Assembly (NCBI GenBank): GCA_028280885.1 | Contig: JANQKY010000034.1 | Location: forward strand, 1 to 64,000 | Source: Tepidamorphus sp. | GTDB taxonomy: Bacteria; Pseudomonadota; Alphaproteobacteria; Rhizobiales; Tepidamorphaceae | DNA length: 64,000 nt | Direction of reading: 5' to 3' | In this document: piece by piece, positions 16,995 to 25,870 of the stretch | How positions within the stretch are numbered: position 1 is the stretch's first letter | Layout: the number at the start of each line of letters is the position of its first letter | The notes under the pieces: model-generated | Seen by the model: the letters and a program-made list of their open reading frames with translations, nothing else | The model's database searches: none | What the model was told of the DNA's origin: nothing | Position numbers and translations under genes: made by a program

Positions 16995-18340
16995 AGCCAG
17001 ATGTCGCTGGTGCAGTCGCCGCCGGGATAGCGCGTCTCGTGGCAGCGGCTCGGCCCGTTCGGCTCCTTGCCGAAATCGACGACGAAATCCGGATCAATCG
17101 CCATGCCGCCGGCCTCCGTGTCGCAATTGACCATCAGCATGCAGCCGCCATTGGTGCGGATCTCCGGATAGAACTGGTTGTCCCAGGTCGAGAACAGCGA
17201 CGTCGTCACATAGAGCCGCTTGCCGTCGAGCGACAGCTGGATCATCTGCGGCCCGCCGGTCACCTTCACCCCGTTGACCTCCGGCGCCCGCCCCAGAAGG
17301 CCGCCCATCCACACCTGCCCGGTCAGCACCGGATTGTGCGGATCCTCGATATTGTACTGGCGGATGTCGCCATGCAGCCAGTTGCACAGATAGAGGAAGC
17401 GGTCGTCCATCGACAAAAGGATCACCGAAATGACGCCGGGCACCGGGATCGGCCAGTCGGGATGCGGCTCGTTTTCGACGTCGATGATCTTCTCCCACTG
17501 CCAGTCGCCGGCCTCGTCCTTCCACCAGTGGATGATGTTGGCCGACAGCGCCGCGCCGCAGAAGCCATGCGTCGAGGCGGGGTCGTGATGGAACCGTACT
17601 TCCAGCGGGATCAGCCCGTCCTCGCCCAGATAGAAGGTCTGTTTCGGTTCCTTCTTCTCGAAGTCCCACAGATGGATGCGCCGGCCGTATTTGAGATGGC
17701 CGACCTCTTCGAGATCGAAGCCCGGCATGAAGGTGTTCGGAGCGGCCCATTCCGACGAGGCCATCACGTTGTGGCGCGGCTGGTACCAGAAGTCGTAGCC
17801 GAAGGGGATGTCCCCCATCGAGTTTTCCCAGCGGCCGAGGATGTTGAAGTCCTTGTCGAGATGCAGATAGCCGCCCGGCGCCTCGCCCTTGGCGTCGCCG
17901 AGCATCGAGATGATGATCTCCGAGCCGAGGCAATGCACCGTGTGCGGCGCCGACAGGTCCGTCTTCGCCTTGATCTCGGCCCCGTCGATCACCTTGTGCA
18001 GGCGCGGCGCGCGCGGATCCGTGGCGGTATCGACGATATGGATGTTGGTCGAGCGCACGCCGGGCACCAGCAGATACTGGCGCGCCATGCTGGCATCGTC
18101 ATGGCAGGACGAACAGGCGTTCCAGCCCATGTGGTGCAGTTCGTCGCCGATCCCCGGCATTTCCAGACGGTGGATCACCTGGCTGTAGGTCGCACTGTCG
18201 GGATCGGCATCGATCGTCACCAGATAGTCCGGCTTCTGGATGCCCGTGCCGGTATAGATCGCGATCGTGTAGAGCAGCTTTTCCCGCTCCGCCTTGATCG
18301 CCTCGGCGGGGCTCGCATAGCCGGGGCCGCAACACTCCAT
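16991..18340 (-). CDS. mtoX: Selenium-binding protein / methanethiol oxidase family
   Basis: A 449-aa beta-propeller protein of the SELENBP1 / MtoX family. The family oxidises methanethiol to formaldehyde, hydrogen sulphide and hydrogen peroxide. Markers are MECCGPGYASP at the N-terminus and HHMGWNACSSCHDD near residue 70, with several conserved His-rich loops expected to bind copper. There is no obvious signal peptide, although studied bacterial MtoX is described as periplasmic. The ribosome site GGGAGG precedes the ATG. It heads a five-gene operon with ferredoxin, CoA-binding protein, rhodanese and thiolase. I did not see the SCO1/senC and mauG-like partners often found beside mtoX, so the exact substrate should be held open. 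Confidence 0.85.
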   Translation of the reverse strand: MECCGPGYASPAEAIKAEREKLLYTIAIYTGTGIQKPDYLVTIDADPDSATYSQVIHRLEMPGIGDELHHMGWNACSSCHDDASMARQYLLVPGVRSTNIHIVDTATDPRAPRLHKVIDGAEIKAKTDLSAPHTVHCLGSEIIISMLGDAKGEAPGGYLHLDKDFNILGRWENSMGDIPFGYDFWYQPRHNVMASSEWAAPNTFMPGFDLEEVGHLKYGRRIHLWDFEKKEPKQTFYLGEDGLIPLEVRFHHDPASTHGFCGAALSANIIHWWKDEAGDWQWEKIIDVENEPHPDWPIPVPGVISVILLSMDDRFLYLCNWLHGDIRQYNIEDPHNPVLTGQVWMGGLLGRAPEVNGVKVTGGPQMIQLSLDGKRLYVTTSLFSTWDNQFYPEIRTNGGCMLMVNCDTEAGGMAIDPDFVVDFGKEPNGPSRCHETRYPGGDCTSDIWL

Positions 18341-18530
18341 CGACGTCCTCCCTTATGAACCATTGCCCCCCGCGCAGGCCAAGCCATGTGCTCTGCGCCG
18401 TAGCGGAAGGACGATTCTGCCCTTGTACCACAACGTCGCGCGGAGGGCGCCGTCGCAAGTTTGAGCGAAGCGGGAGTGGAACAAAGCGAGACAGACGTAA
18501 CAGCGGGATTGGGGAACCAAGTCCGAACCC

Positions 18531-18821
18531 GAAAGGGTTCGCAAGCGCGACCGCGCGCCGGCCGGCCAGGCCGCCCCATCGGAGGCCCGAGCGAAGCGAG
18601 GAATAGCCGCGAGATAGAAGAATCAAACCCCGAAGCCGAAAGGGTTCGCAAGCGCCACTGCGCCGGCCGGTCAGGCCGCCCCATCGCAGGCCCGAACAAA
18701 ACGAGGAATAGCCGTGAGATATAAAGACACCCCCGAGCCCACAGGGCTCGCAAGCGCGACCGCGCGCCGGCCGGTCAGGCCGCCCCATCGCAGGCCCGAG
18801 CGAAGCGAGGAATAGCCGTGA
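18531..18821. repeat. Three tandem copies of a ~105-bp GC-rich repeat
   Basis: Three units start at about 18531, 18638 and 18740, each containing GGGYTCGCAAGCG, CCGGCCGGYCAGGCCGCCCC and CGAAGCGAGGAATAGCCG. Spacing is about 102-107 bp. Minus-strand ORFs across it show a repeated SSLRSGLRWGG phrase, which is a by-product of the repeat. It lies in the 818-base gene-free gap between mtoX and tRNA-Thr. The remaining part, 18822-19158, is less GC-rich and shows no supportable gene. Unit spacing has no conserved spacer structure, so it is not CRISPR. Confidence 0.75.
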
Positions 18822-19158
18822 CACCAAAGGTCCATGTCGCGGGAGATGAACTCGGACTCCTGATCGACGCGTTACGAATTGTTTTTCATAATGATTTCAG
18901 AGAGTTAGATGATCTGCCATTGTGTTGGACCCTGCTGGACAGTCCGTTGATCCGACTCCGCTTTTTCTAGACGAGGGGTTGTATAGTCTATCATGTCGTT
19001 GGCGGCCCTTTCACACCGCTGCCCTGCTAATCGAGCATCGTGGGATTCGTCTGGCCGCATTGGGGAACGGATGTGGGAGAGGAGCCCAATCTGCATGCCG
19101 CAGCTAAAGAATCTGGCGGCCTGCCAGCGGAACTATATAGATACGGACTGAGAGGTAG

Positions 19159-19234
19159 TGGTGCCGCTTGCGTGACTCGAACACGCGACCCCATCATTAC
19201 GAATGATGTGCTCTACCAACTGAGCTAAAGCGGC
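19159..19234 (-). tRNA. tRNA-Thr(CGU)
   Basis: The minus strand folds as a complete 76-nt tRNA: acceptor GCCGCTT with AAGCGGC, D-arm AGCTCAGTTGGTAGAGC, anticodon stem CATCA/TGATG with loop TTCGTAA (anticodon CGU, reads ACG), T-arm GCGTG-TTCGAGT-CACGC, discriminator A and an encoded CCA. A TTGACA hexamer at 19289-19294 on the same strand, about 55 bases before the tRNA, could be its -35 box, although no good -10 was found. Confidence 0.95.
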
Positions 19235-19332
19235 TTCCGGGTCTTTGAGGGCGACCCTACTCTCGCCCTACTATTTCGCTCCCGCCTGTGTCAATCCGCT
19301 GGTCTCAAACGCCTTTCGCAATCAGACCCGCT

Positions 19333-19372
19333 AATTACGAATGCGCCGCTCTACCAGCTGAGCTATGGCGGC
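19333..19372 (-). pseudogene. Decayed tRNA-Thr (5' half only)
   Basis: The minus strand from 19372 reads as a good 5' tRNA half: acceptor GCCGCCA, D-arm AGCTCAGCTGGTAGAGC, anticodon stem GCGCA and loop TTCGTAA (CGU). The 3' strand of the anticodon stem is TTAGC, which pairs at only three of five positions; GGGTC follows where the variable loop should be, and after that there is no T-arm, no TTCRA loop and no acceptor 3' strand. It is therefore a dead or truncated copy of a second tRNA-Thr, lying 98 bases upstream of the intact gene. Confidence 0.75.
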
Positions 19373-19423
19373 AGTCCGGGGGCATGAATAGTGATCGGCG
19401 CGCGGCTTTGCAAGCCATGCGGA

Positions 19424-21580
19424 TCAGAATAATCCAAATCGACGCTTGGGCGGCGGATCAGCCTCGTCGTCGGGCAGCGGGCCGGGATCGTCCGGCGGCC
19501 GGTCGAAGCCGATCCGGTAGGGCTTGTCGGCTTCCCCGGCATCGCCCGTATCCTCGCCCGCCCGTTCAGGCGACGGCACATCGCCATCCCCCGGCGGTGA
19601 CGCGCCAGCCGCATCATCCGCCCGCAGGCCGGCCGGGGACTTGTCCGCGGCCTCATCGGGCTGCGACGCTTCCGGCGCCTGCCCGGCTTCGCTGGCCGAT
19701 GCCCGCGCATCGTTGCCAAGAACGACGACGTTCGCCGTCTTGTCCTTGGCGGTCTCATCCGCATCGGCTGGCGCCGCTGGTCGCGGCTCGTGCGACGATG
19801 CTTCCTCGGCCTCGGCCGATGTCGTAGCGGGATCCTTCGGCGCCTCGGCGTCGTCCCGGCCGTGGCGCATCGCCTTCGTCGAACCGGCGGCGTCCGGTCG
19901 ACCCTCTGGCCGGGCCGTCTCGGCCCCTCCGGTCTCGGCCTTTCCAGGCTCGGGTCCTTCCGAGGAAGGCGCATCGGGCTCTGGCGCCGGATCGACCGGC
20001 TCCCCGGTCTTCCCTGCTTGAGTGGCCGGGGGCGGGGATGGCTCCGCCGTCGTCGACGGCGCCTCGCGGGCCGGCTCGTTCGGCGCGGGGGCGCCCGCTG
20101 GCGGGGTGTCCTGGAGCGCCCCATCGTCCTGTGCTTCGTTTTGCACGGCTTCCTGCGCCTGCGGGACGGTCACGTCCCCGGCGACGGTCGCCGGGTCCGG
20201 TTCAGCCGGTTGCGCTGCCTCGAAAGACGCGGGAATCGCGGCGGCGTATTCCGGCTGGAGCACGGCGTCTTCGGCCGCATCGGCATCCGGCGGGCTCAGC
20301 GCCTCGACCGGCACCTTCCATTCATAGGCGTCGAGATGGCCGGAGATCGGCGAGAGCGGGGCCCAGCTTTCGGAGACATAGCCGTCCGCCGTCCAGGCCG
20401 GATCGCGGGGGGCGTGAACGGCGCGGGCGAGCCACTCGCGCACGGCGCCGGCATCGCCCGTGTCGTGCTCGGCGATCTCCGCCATCAAGAGGCAGATACG
20501 CTGGCTTGGCGCCGACCGGGTCAGCGGCTGAAGTGCCTCGCGGGCGGCGGCCCAGTCGCGCGCGTCGATCGCGGCGACCGCCAGGCCGATCCGGCCCTCG
20601 GCATTGTTGGGCATCTTGGCGAGCAACTGCCGGGCGCGCTTCAGGCGGTCGCGGGCGGAATCGCCGGAGCGGGCATGGGCATAGACCTCGGCGAGGTCGG
20701 GATGCGGCGACAGGCGCCAGGTCTTCTCGATCACACGGGTGACCTGGCGCGGCTTGCCGGCGGCGGCCGACAGCCGGCCGGCGATCACGGCGGCGGGCAC
20801 CAGTTCCGGCGCCAGCTTGTTGGCTTCCAGGGCAAGCGTCAGCGCGCGCTCCGGATCGGTGTCCTCGTTGTCCTGCGCCTGCGCGGTCAGCAGCACCGCG
20901 CGGGCGCGCCGGGCGGCCTTCTTGTCGATCAGCCGGTGTTCGGCGTTGCGCGCCAGCGTGCCGAGCGCGGCCTGCCAGTCGTGGTCGCGGGTTTGCTGCT
21001 CGAGAAGCGCGTCAGCCGCCCAGGCAAGGCCGGGCGCGCGCTCGGCGGCCCGTTCGACGTACAGGCGGGCGGTGTCCATGTCGCCGGCGCGCTGGGATTC
21101 GATCATGAGGCCGCGCAGGCCGAGCAGCTCGGTGTCGGTGCGCTCGATCATCGCCTCGAAGGCGGCGCGGGCGGCCTTGCGGTCGCCGGCAAGCTGGGCG
21201 GCCTGGGCATCGAGCAGCAGGGTGAGCGGCTCGTCGCGCAAGAGCTTGTGGGCCTCCTTCGCTGCCTGGCGGGCCAGCCGCGCGTCGCCGGCGCCGGCGG
21301 CCACCATGCCGCGCGACAGGGCGCGCAGGCCGCGGGTCTGGCGGCGTTCCTTCAGATAACCGGAAAAGGCTGCCGGACCGTGCAGGATCCAGCGGATCAG
21401 CGTCCACAGGATGATCAGGGCCACGACGATGACGATGACGGCGACCACCGCCACCATCAGGCTGGTCCGGATCTGCCAGCCCTGCCAGTCGAGCACGATC
21501 GCGCCGGGCCGGTCGGCAAGCCAGGCCGCGCCCAGGGCGGCGGCGCCGACGATGACGATATAGAGGGCTACGCGTACCAT
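19424..21580 (-). CDS. hemY: HemY-like TPR membrane protein with long acidic tail
   Basis: A 718-aa protein. Two N-terminal membrane helices (about 1-20 and 40-65) are followed by a TPR-like helical domain (about 70-420) typical of HemY. Then comes about 300 residues of low-complexity Ala/Pro/Glu/Asp sequence ending in PPKRRFGLF. The start at MVRVALYI was chosen because the upstream extension is basic low-complexity translation of the neighbouring repeats. It lies 22 bases after the mitofilin-like gene and in the same direction as hemC-hemD. HemY is linked to haem synthesis in E. coli, but its molecular job is unsettled. The tail is longer than usual. Confidence 0.9.
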   Translation of the reverse strand: MVRVALYIVIVGAAALGAAWLADRPGAIVLDWQGWQIRTSLMVAVVAVIVIVVALIILWTLIRWILHGPAAFSGYLKERRQTRGLRALSRGMVAAGAGDARLARQAAKEAHKLLRDEPLTLLLDAQAAQLAGDRKAARAAFEAMIERTDTELLGLRGLMIESQRAGDMDTARLYVERAAERAPGLAWAADALLEQQTRDHDWQAALGTLARNAEHRLIDKKAARRARAVLLTAQAQDNEDTDPERALTLALEANKLAPELVPAAVIAGRLSAAAGKPRQVTRVIEKTWRLSPHPDLAEVYAHARSGDSARDRLKRARQLLAKMPNNAEGRIGLAVAAIDARDWAAAREALQPLTRSAPSQRICLLMAEIAEHDTGDAGAVREWLARAVHAPRDPAWTADGYVSESWAPLSPISGHLDAYEWKVPVEALSPPDADAAEDAVLQPEYAAAIPASFEAAQPAEPDPATVAGDVTVPQAQEAVQNEAQDDGALQDTPPAGAPAPNEPAREAPSTTAEPSPPPATQAGKTGEPVDPAPEPDAPSSEGPEPGKAETGGAETARPEGRPDAAGSTKAMRHGRDDAEAPKDPATTSAEAEEASSHEPRPAAPADADETAKDKTANVVVLGNDARASASEAGQAPEASQPDEAADKSPAGLRADDAAGASPPGDGDVPSPERAGEDTGDAGEADKPYRIGFDRPPDDPGPLPDDEADPPPKRRFGLF

Positions 21581-21602
21581 ATGTCCATCTCCGCCCTGTC
21601 GT

Positions 21603-23879
21603 TCAGTCCTGCCCCGAGGAGGCATCCGGTGCAGATGCGCCCGTATCGGATGCGCCCGTATCGGATGCGCCCGCATCTGACGTGCCCGTATCGGATGCGT
21701 TCGCATCGCTCGTGCTGGCGTCGGATGCGCTGGCGTCGCCCGAGCTGTCATCGGAGGCGCTCGTTTCCGAGGCATCCGTTTCGCTCGACGCGGACCCGGC
21801 TGGAGCCGGGCCGGCCGTCGCCTGTTCCGCCGATCCGGACGCGGCCGTCGTTGAAGCCTCTGATCCGGATGTATCCGATTGGGACGTGTCGCCGCCTGCC
21901 GGCGCGGCGGTGCCGGTGAGCGAGGCGGTGAGGGCGGCATTCAGGCCGACGATCGCCTGGTTGACGGCAATGCGCGCCTTCAGGCCCCTGGCCCAGTCCG
22001 CCGAAGACGCCTTGCCTGCCGCGTCGAGCGATCCCCATTCGGTCTCGGCCGAAGCCAGATCGCCGGCCCGCAGCGCGGCTTCGATGCGGGCGACGATCGC
22101 GCCGGGCCCGTCGCCGGAGACCTGGCCGATCGGGCGCACCTGAACCAGCGAGCGGGCGCTCGAGGCGAGTGTATCGAGAATGCCGCCGTCGGTGGTTTGG
22201 CCGGCGGACAGGATCGTGTTGGCGATGGCCGAAAAGCCGCTTTGCAGCTGCGCGATGTCGGGAACGCCGGTCGCGGCATGGGCCTCCAGCACGGCGAGGT
22301 CGGCGGGGTCGTCGACCAGCGGCTTCAGGACGGACAGTTCCCGCTCGAACGGCACGCCCCTGTCGACGGCCTTTTCCAGGCTGGTCAGCGCCAGGGCCTT
22401 TGCCGTGGTGCGCGCGGCGGCCCTGGTGTCGCTGGTGTCGCGCTCCTCGATCGACTTGGCGAAGGCGGCGAGTTTGCCGTCGATGCCCGAGGTCGATTCG
22501 CTGACCTTGCCGTCGAGCGTATCGAGTTCGCCACGGATCGTCTGCAGGTCGGTTTCCAGTTTGCTCACCTGGTCCTGCGTGGCGGTGGTATCCGTCGTCG
22601 CCAGGCCGCCGAGCTTCTGCGACATCTCCTCTATCAGCTTGTCGAGCCCGTCGATCCGGCTTTCCAGCGCCGTCAGGGCCTCCTGGCTCAGGTTCGTGAC
22701 TTCCCGCGCCACCGCGGTGGTGGCCACGGCGCGGCCGCCGATGGCCGATTCCGTCTGGGGATTGATCGTATCCGAAGCAGCGGTGCCGTTTTCCGTATCG
22801 ATGGCGTCCGATGCTTGCGTTTGGGTATCGTCGGTGCCGGCGGACGGCGTTTGCGCCGATGCGCTGGCGGATGTGTCATCGGATGCATCGCTGGACGCAT
22901 CGTCGGACGACTCCCGGGCGGTCAGGCGCTCGGCAATGCCGCTTTCGATCTGGGCAAGGCGCGTTTCGAAGGCCGACAGCCGGTCGTCGACGGCGCCCAT
23001 CGCCGATTCGCCGGTCTGCGAGACGGTCGTCTCCAGCGCGGCGAGCTTCGACTGCATCTCGTCGAGCAGGGAGGATCCGTCGCCGCCGGTCACCGCGCCG
23101 GCGGCCTGCGCGATCTGCTCCTCCAGGCCGCGGACGCGTTTGACCAGCGCGTTCTTCGGATCGGCGCCGAGTTCCTGCAGAGCGGATTCGAGCTCGGCGA
23201 TATCCTTGGCGAAATTGCGTCTGGTTTCGCGGGCAAGCGTCGATTCCATCGTCGAGGCGCGGCGGGTCAGGTCCTCGACCTGGGCGGCCAGGTCGTTCAG
23301 CTCGGTATTGCCGTCGCGCGGCAGAACGCCGCCATAGTAGAGGCCGAGATAGACGATCAGCGCGATCAGCGCGCCGACGAGCGCCGAGCCGATCAGGCTG
23401 GCGCGGCGCGCCGTGGGGAGTGGTGCTTCGGCCGGCTTTCCGGTGTCTGCGCCGGTTCCGGATGGCCCGTCGTCGGATGGCCCGTCGTCGGATGGGCCGG
23501 TCCCGCCATCCTCTGCGGCTGCGGTGTCTTCCGCCGGCTTGTCCCCTTCGCCATCGCCGTCCTTGGGGTCGGTCTGATCCGCGTCGGCGCCGGCCGTCGT
23601 CGATTGAGCGTCTCCGGCCTGCTCGGGCGCTTCTTCGGGACGATCGGTTGGCGCGGCGGTGTCGGTTGCCGCCGTCTCGGCGTCCTTCGCGGTGGTCTCG
23701 TCGGTTGCCTGCGTCGCGGTATCGCCCGCCTCTTCGCTCGCGGTCTTGCCCGGATCCGTCTCGGTTGCCGCCGAGGCTTCGATTTCCTCGGCCTTGCCGT
23801 CGATCGTCGGCGGCCGCGCGGCGTTGCGGCGCCGTCCCTTTCTGCCTGCGCTGGTGGGCTTCTTGTCGCCGTTGCTCAT
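21603..23879 (-). CDS. Mic60/mitofilin-like inner-membrane protein
   Basis: A 758-aa protein between hemD and hemY, the conserved place of alphaproteobacterial Mic60. A charged, disordered N-terminal region (1-160) precedes one membrane helix (about 162-182). A long coiled coil follows (about 190-480) and then a mitofilin-type C-terminal domain (about 500-690). The last 70 residues are a Ser/Asp/Ala/Thr repeat (SDTGTSDAGASDTGASDTG), absent from ordinary Mic60. Mic60 shapes cristae and, in alphaproteobacteria, intracytoplasmic membranes. That role is inferred here from domain order and neighbourhood. The repeat tail comes from a GATGC/TCGGATGCG-type DNA repeat at 21620-21740 and may vary in length between strains. 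Confidence 0.85.
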   Translation of the reverse strand: MSNGDKKPTSAGRKGRRRNAARPPTIDGKAEEIEASAATETDPGKTASEEAGDTATQATDETTAKDAETAATDTAAPTDRPEEAPEQAGDAQSTTAGADADQTDPKDGDGEGDKPAEDTAAAEDGGTGPSDDGPSDDGPSGTGADTGKPAEAPLPTARRASLIGSALVGALIALIVYLGLYYGGVLPRDGNTELNDLAAQVEDLTRRASTMESTLARETRRNFAKDIAELESALQELGADPKNALVKRVRGLEEQIAQAAGAVTGGDGSSLLDEMQSKLAALETTVSQTGESAMGAVDDRLSAFETRLAQIESGIAERLTARESSDDASSDASDDTSASASAQTPSAGTDDTQTQASDAIDTENGTAASDTINPQTESAIGGRAVATTAVAREVTNLSQEALTALESRIDGLDKLIEEMSQKLGGLATTDTTATQDQVSKLETDLQTIRGELDTLDGKVSESTSGIDGKLAAFAKSIEERDTSDTRAAARTTAKALALTSLEKAVDRGVPFERELSVLKPLVDDPADLAVLEAHAATGVPDIAQLQSGFSAIANTILSAGQTTDGGILDTLASSARSLVQVRPIGQVSGDGPGAIVARIEAALRAGDLASAETEWGSLDAAGKASSADWARGLKARIAVNQAIVGLNAALTASLTGTAAPAGGDTSQSDTSGSEASTTAASGSAEQATAGPAPAGSASSETDASETSASDDSSGDASASDASTSDANASDTGTSDAGASDTGASDTGASAPDASSGQD

Positions 23880-24020
23880 GATTGCGGCTCCGCCATTTCG
23901 TCAGTGTCGGGCCGGCGACCCGCAATACGACAGGGGCCGGCCTTCCAAGTTATACACGCATTTCTTTCGCGGGTGCGAGACGTCGGGCGCAAGGAAACGC
24001 CCTAATCCCCTCCCAAGTCC

Positions 24021-24764
24021 TTAATCGCCCCGCTTTGTGTCCGTTTTTTTGACGGCCGCGTCGAGCGCCGTCAGCAGGTCGGATTCCTGCGGTGTCCGGG
24101 CAACGAAAATATGGCGATAGCCAGCCTTTTTCGCCGCGGCGGCGACACGGTCCGACAGGGTGACCGCGGGAATGCCGGCAAGAGCATCCGCGATGCCGGC
24201 CTTCGCGGCAAGGCCCGAGACCGCCTCGACGCTGCGCGGCGAGTAGAACAGCACCGCGTCGATCTGTCCCATGCCGATCGCCGCCACCGCCTCGGCCGGC
24301 AGGGACGGCGCGGCTTCGGTCTCGTAGACCACGATCCGCCTGGCGTCGAAGCCCTCCCGCCGGAGCGTCTCGTCGAGATTTTCCGATACCGCGCGGCCGC
24401 TCAGATAGACGATCGGGCCGCCGTCGCGGCTGCAGGTGTCGACGACGAGGCGATGCAGGTCCGCAACCCTGCCGCCGGCCGACCGTACCGACGCGCAGCC
24501 CGCTTCGCGGGCGGCATCCGCCGTCCTGTCGCCGACACACAGCACGGGAATGTCGTACGGGCCGGCAAGATCGGGCTGGCTTGCCAGGCAGGTCGCGGCG
24601 TTGCGGCTGGTCAGCACCAGGGCCGCCGCGTTCGCGGGAAGGCGCCACCCGGGAACGGGGGCGACCACGAGCCCGGGCGCCGACACGCCCCGGTAGCCGC
24701 GCGCGGCAAGGCGCCGGATCGTCGCGGCTGCGTCCGCTTCCGGCCGGGTGACGAGGATGGTCAA
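24021..24764 (-). CDS. hemD: Uroporphyrinogen-III synthase
   Basis: A 247-aa cytoplasmic enzyme that closes hydroxymethylbilane with ring-D inversion to uroporphyrinogen III. Family features are ILVTRPEADA at the N-terminus, LVLTSRNA, the linker VGDRTADAAREAG, and AVLFYSPRSVEAV in the second half. The ATG overlaps the hemC stop (ATGA). The order hemC-hemD-mic60-hemY on one strand is typical of Hyphomicrobiales. Sequence conservation in this family is low, so identification rests partly on position. Confidence 0.92.
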   Translation of the reverse strand: MTILVTRPEADAAATIRRLAARGYRGVSAPGLVVAPVPGWRLPANAAALVLTSRNAATCLASQPDLAGPYDIPVLCVGDRTADAAREAGCASVRSAGGRVADLHRLVVDTCSRDGGPIVYLSGRAVSENLDETLRREGFDARRIVVYETEAAPSLPAEAVAAIGMGQIDAVLFYSPRSVEAVSGLAAKAGIADALAGIPAVTLSDRVAAAAKKAGYRHIFVARTPQESDLLTALDAAVKKTDTKRGD

Positions 24765-25705
24765 TGCGCGGTCCGCAGGGCGGCCAGGAACTCGGTGCCG
24801 GCGCGGGCGATGATGTCCTCGCCGGCCCGGCGACCTGTCGCTTCCGGGTCGGTGCGGCCGCCCATGGCGGTCGTCTCGTGCGCCGTGCGGCCGTCGGGGC
24901 TGACGACGAGGCCGCGAAACGCAAGGTCAGGCCCGTCGACGCGCGCAAGGCCGGCGATTGGCGTGCGGCAGGAGCCGTCCAGCGTTGCCAGAAAGGCCCG
25001 CTCGCACAGGAGGGCCGCCTCGGTATCGGCATGGTTCAGCGCCGTCACCAGACTGTTGACGCGGTCGTCGTCGGCGCGGGTCTCGATCGCGATCGCGCCC
25101 TGTCCGAGCGCCGGCGGAAAGGGACCCGTGTCGAACAGCGCGGTCGCCTCGGCCTCGGCGCCGAGACGCTTCAGGCCGGCAAGCGCCAGCAGGGTCGCCT
25201 GGACGGTGCCCTCGGCAAGCTTGCGCAACCGGGTCTGGACATTGCCGCGCAGGGTCACGACCTTGAGGTCCGGCCGGGCCCGGAGCACCAGCGCCTGGCG
25301 CCGGAGCGAGGCCGTCCCGACGACCGCGCCCGCCGGCAGGTCGGCAAGCGTGCCGGCGATCCGGCATACGAAGGCGTCGCGGACATCCTCGCGCTCCAGG
25401 AAGGCGGACAGGACGAGACCGTCCGGCAGCCAGGTCGGCACGTCCTTGGCCGAATGCACGGCGATATCGGCGCGGCCGTCGATCAGCGCTTCCTCGATCT
25501 CCTTGGTGAACAGGCCCTTGCCGCCGGCCTCGGCCAGCGTGCGGTCCTGGATGCGGTCGCCGGTGGTGCGCAGCACGAGGATCTCGGTATCGCCGGGGCC
25601 GAGATCATGGGCTGAGCGCAGGCGGGCAGCGACCTCCTCGGCCTGGGCGAGCGCCAGGGGGCTGCCACGGGTGGCGATGCGGAGGGGAAAAGGCGATGCG
25701 GACAA
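24761..25705 (-). CDS. hemC: Hydroxymethylbilane synthase (porphobilinogen deaminase)
   Basis: This enzyme joins four porphobilinogen units. From the chosen TTG start it is 314 aa, with PLRIATRGSPLALAQ at the N-terminus, KDVPTWLPDGL, RRQALVLRARPDL and the dipyrromethane-cofactor Cys246 in LDGSCRTP. The TTG at 25705 has an AAGGA site ten bases before it and gives the usual family length. The ATG at 25771 would give 336 aa, but it has no ribosome site and sits against a TATATA sequence (25781-25786) that looks like a promoter -10. It is divergent from tsaD. Confidence 0.94.
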   Translation of the reverse strand: MSASPFPLRIATRGSPLALAQAEEVAARLRSAHDLGPGDTEILVLRTTGDRIQDRTLAEAGGKGLFTKEIEEALIDGRADIAVHSAKDVPTWLPDGLVLSAFLEREDVRDAFVCRIAGTLADLPAGAVVGTASLRRQALVLRARPDLKVVTLRGNVQTRLRKLAEGTVQATLLALAGLKRLGAEAEATALFDTGPFPPALGQGAIAIETRADDDRVNSLVTALNHADTEAALLCERAFLATLDGSCRTPIAGLARVDGPDLAFRGLVVSPDGRTAHETTAMGGRTDPEATGRRAGEDIIARAGTEFLAALRTAH

Positions 25706-25870
25706 CGGGGCGTGTTCCTTCAAGGTAGTGGCGAGCGGAGCTTCGCAAGGCGGTGCTAGCCGAACCGGCATTCGGGCGACTATATAGACCGGTGTGGCGC
25801 GGCAGTACCATAGCGGGGACGACCGGCCCGAATTGCGCGAAGACGACCGCGCAAGGATTATCATGATCCA

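Noticed and set aside
18531-18821. Possible CRISPR array
   Set aside because: Only three units of about 105 bp, with no short repeat/spacer alternation and no cas genes.
18099-18827. 242-codon minus-strand frame with repeated GYSSLRSGLRWGG phrase
   Set aside because: The phrase comes from the 105-bp DNA repeat, and the frame runs into mtoX in the wrong frame.
19159-19372. Active integrative element bounded by the two tRNA-Thr sequences
   Set aside because: Only about 100 bases separate them and no integrase or cargo is present; an old event is possible but not an element now.
24111-25787. 558-codon plus-strand frame over hemC/hemD
   Set aside because: Antisense shadow of two well-identified genes.
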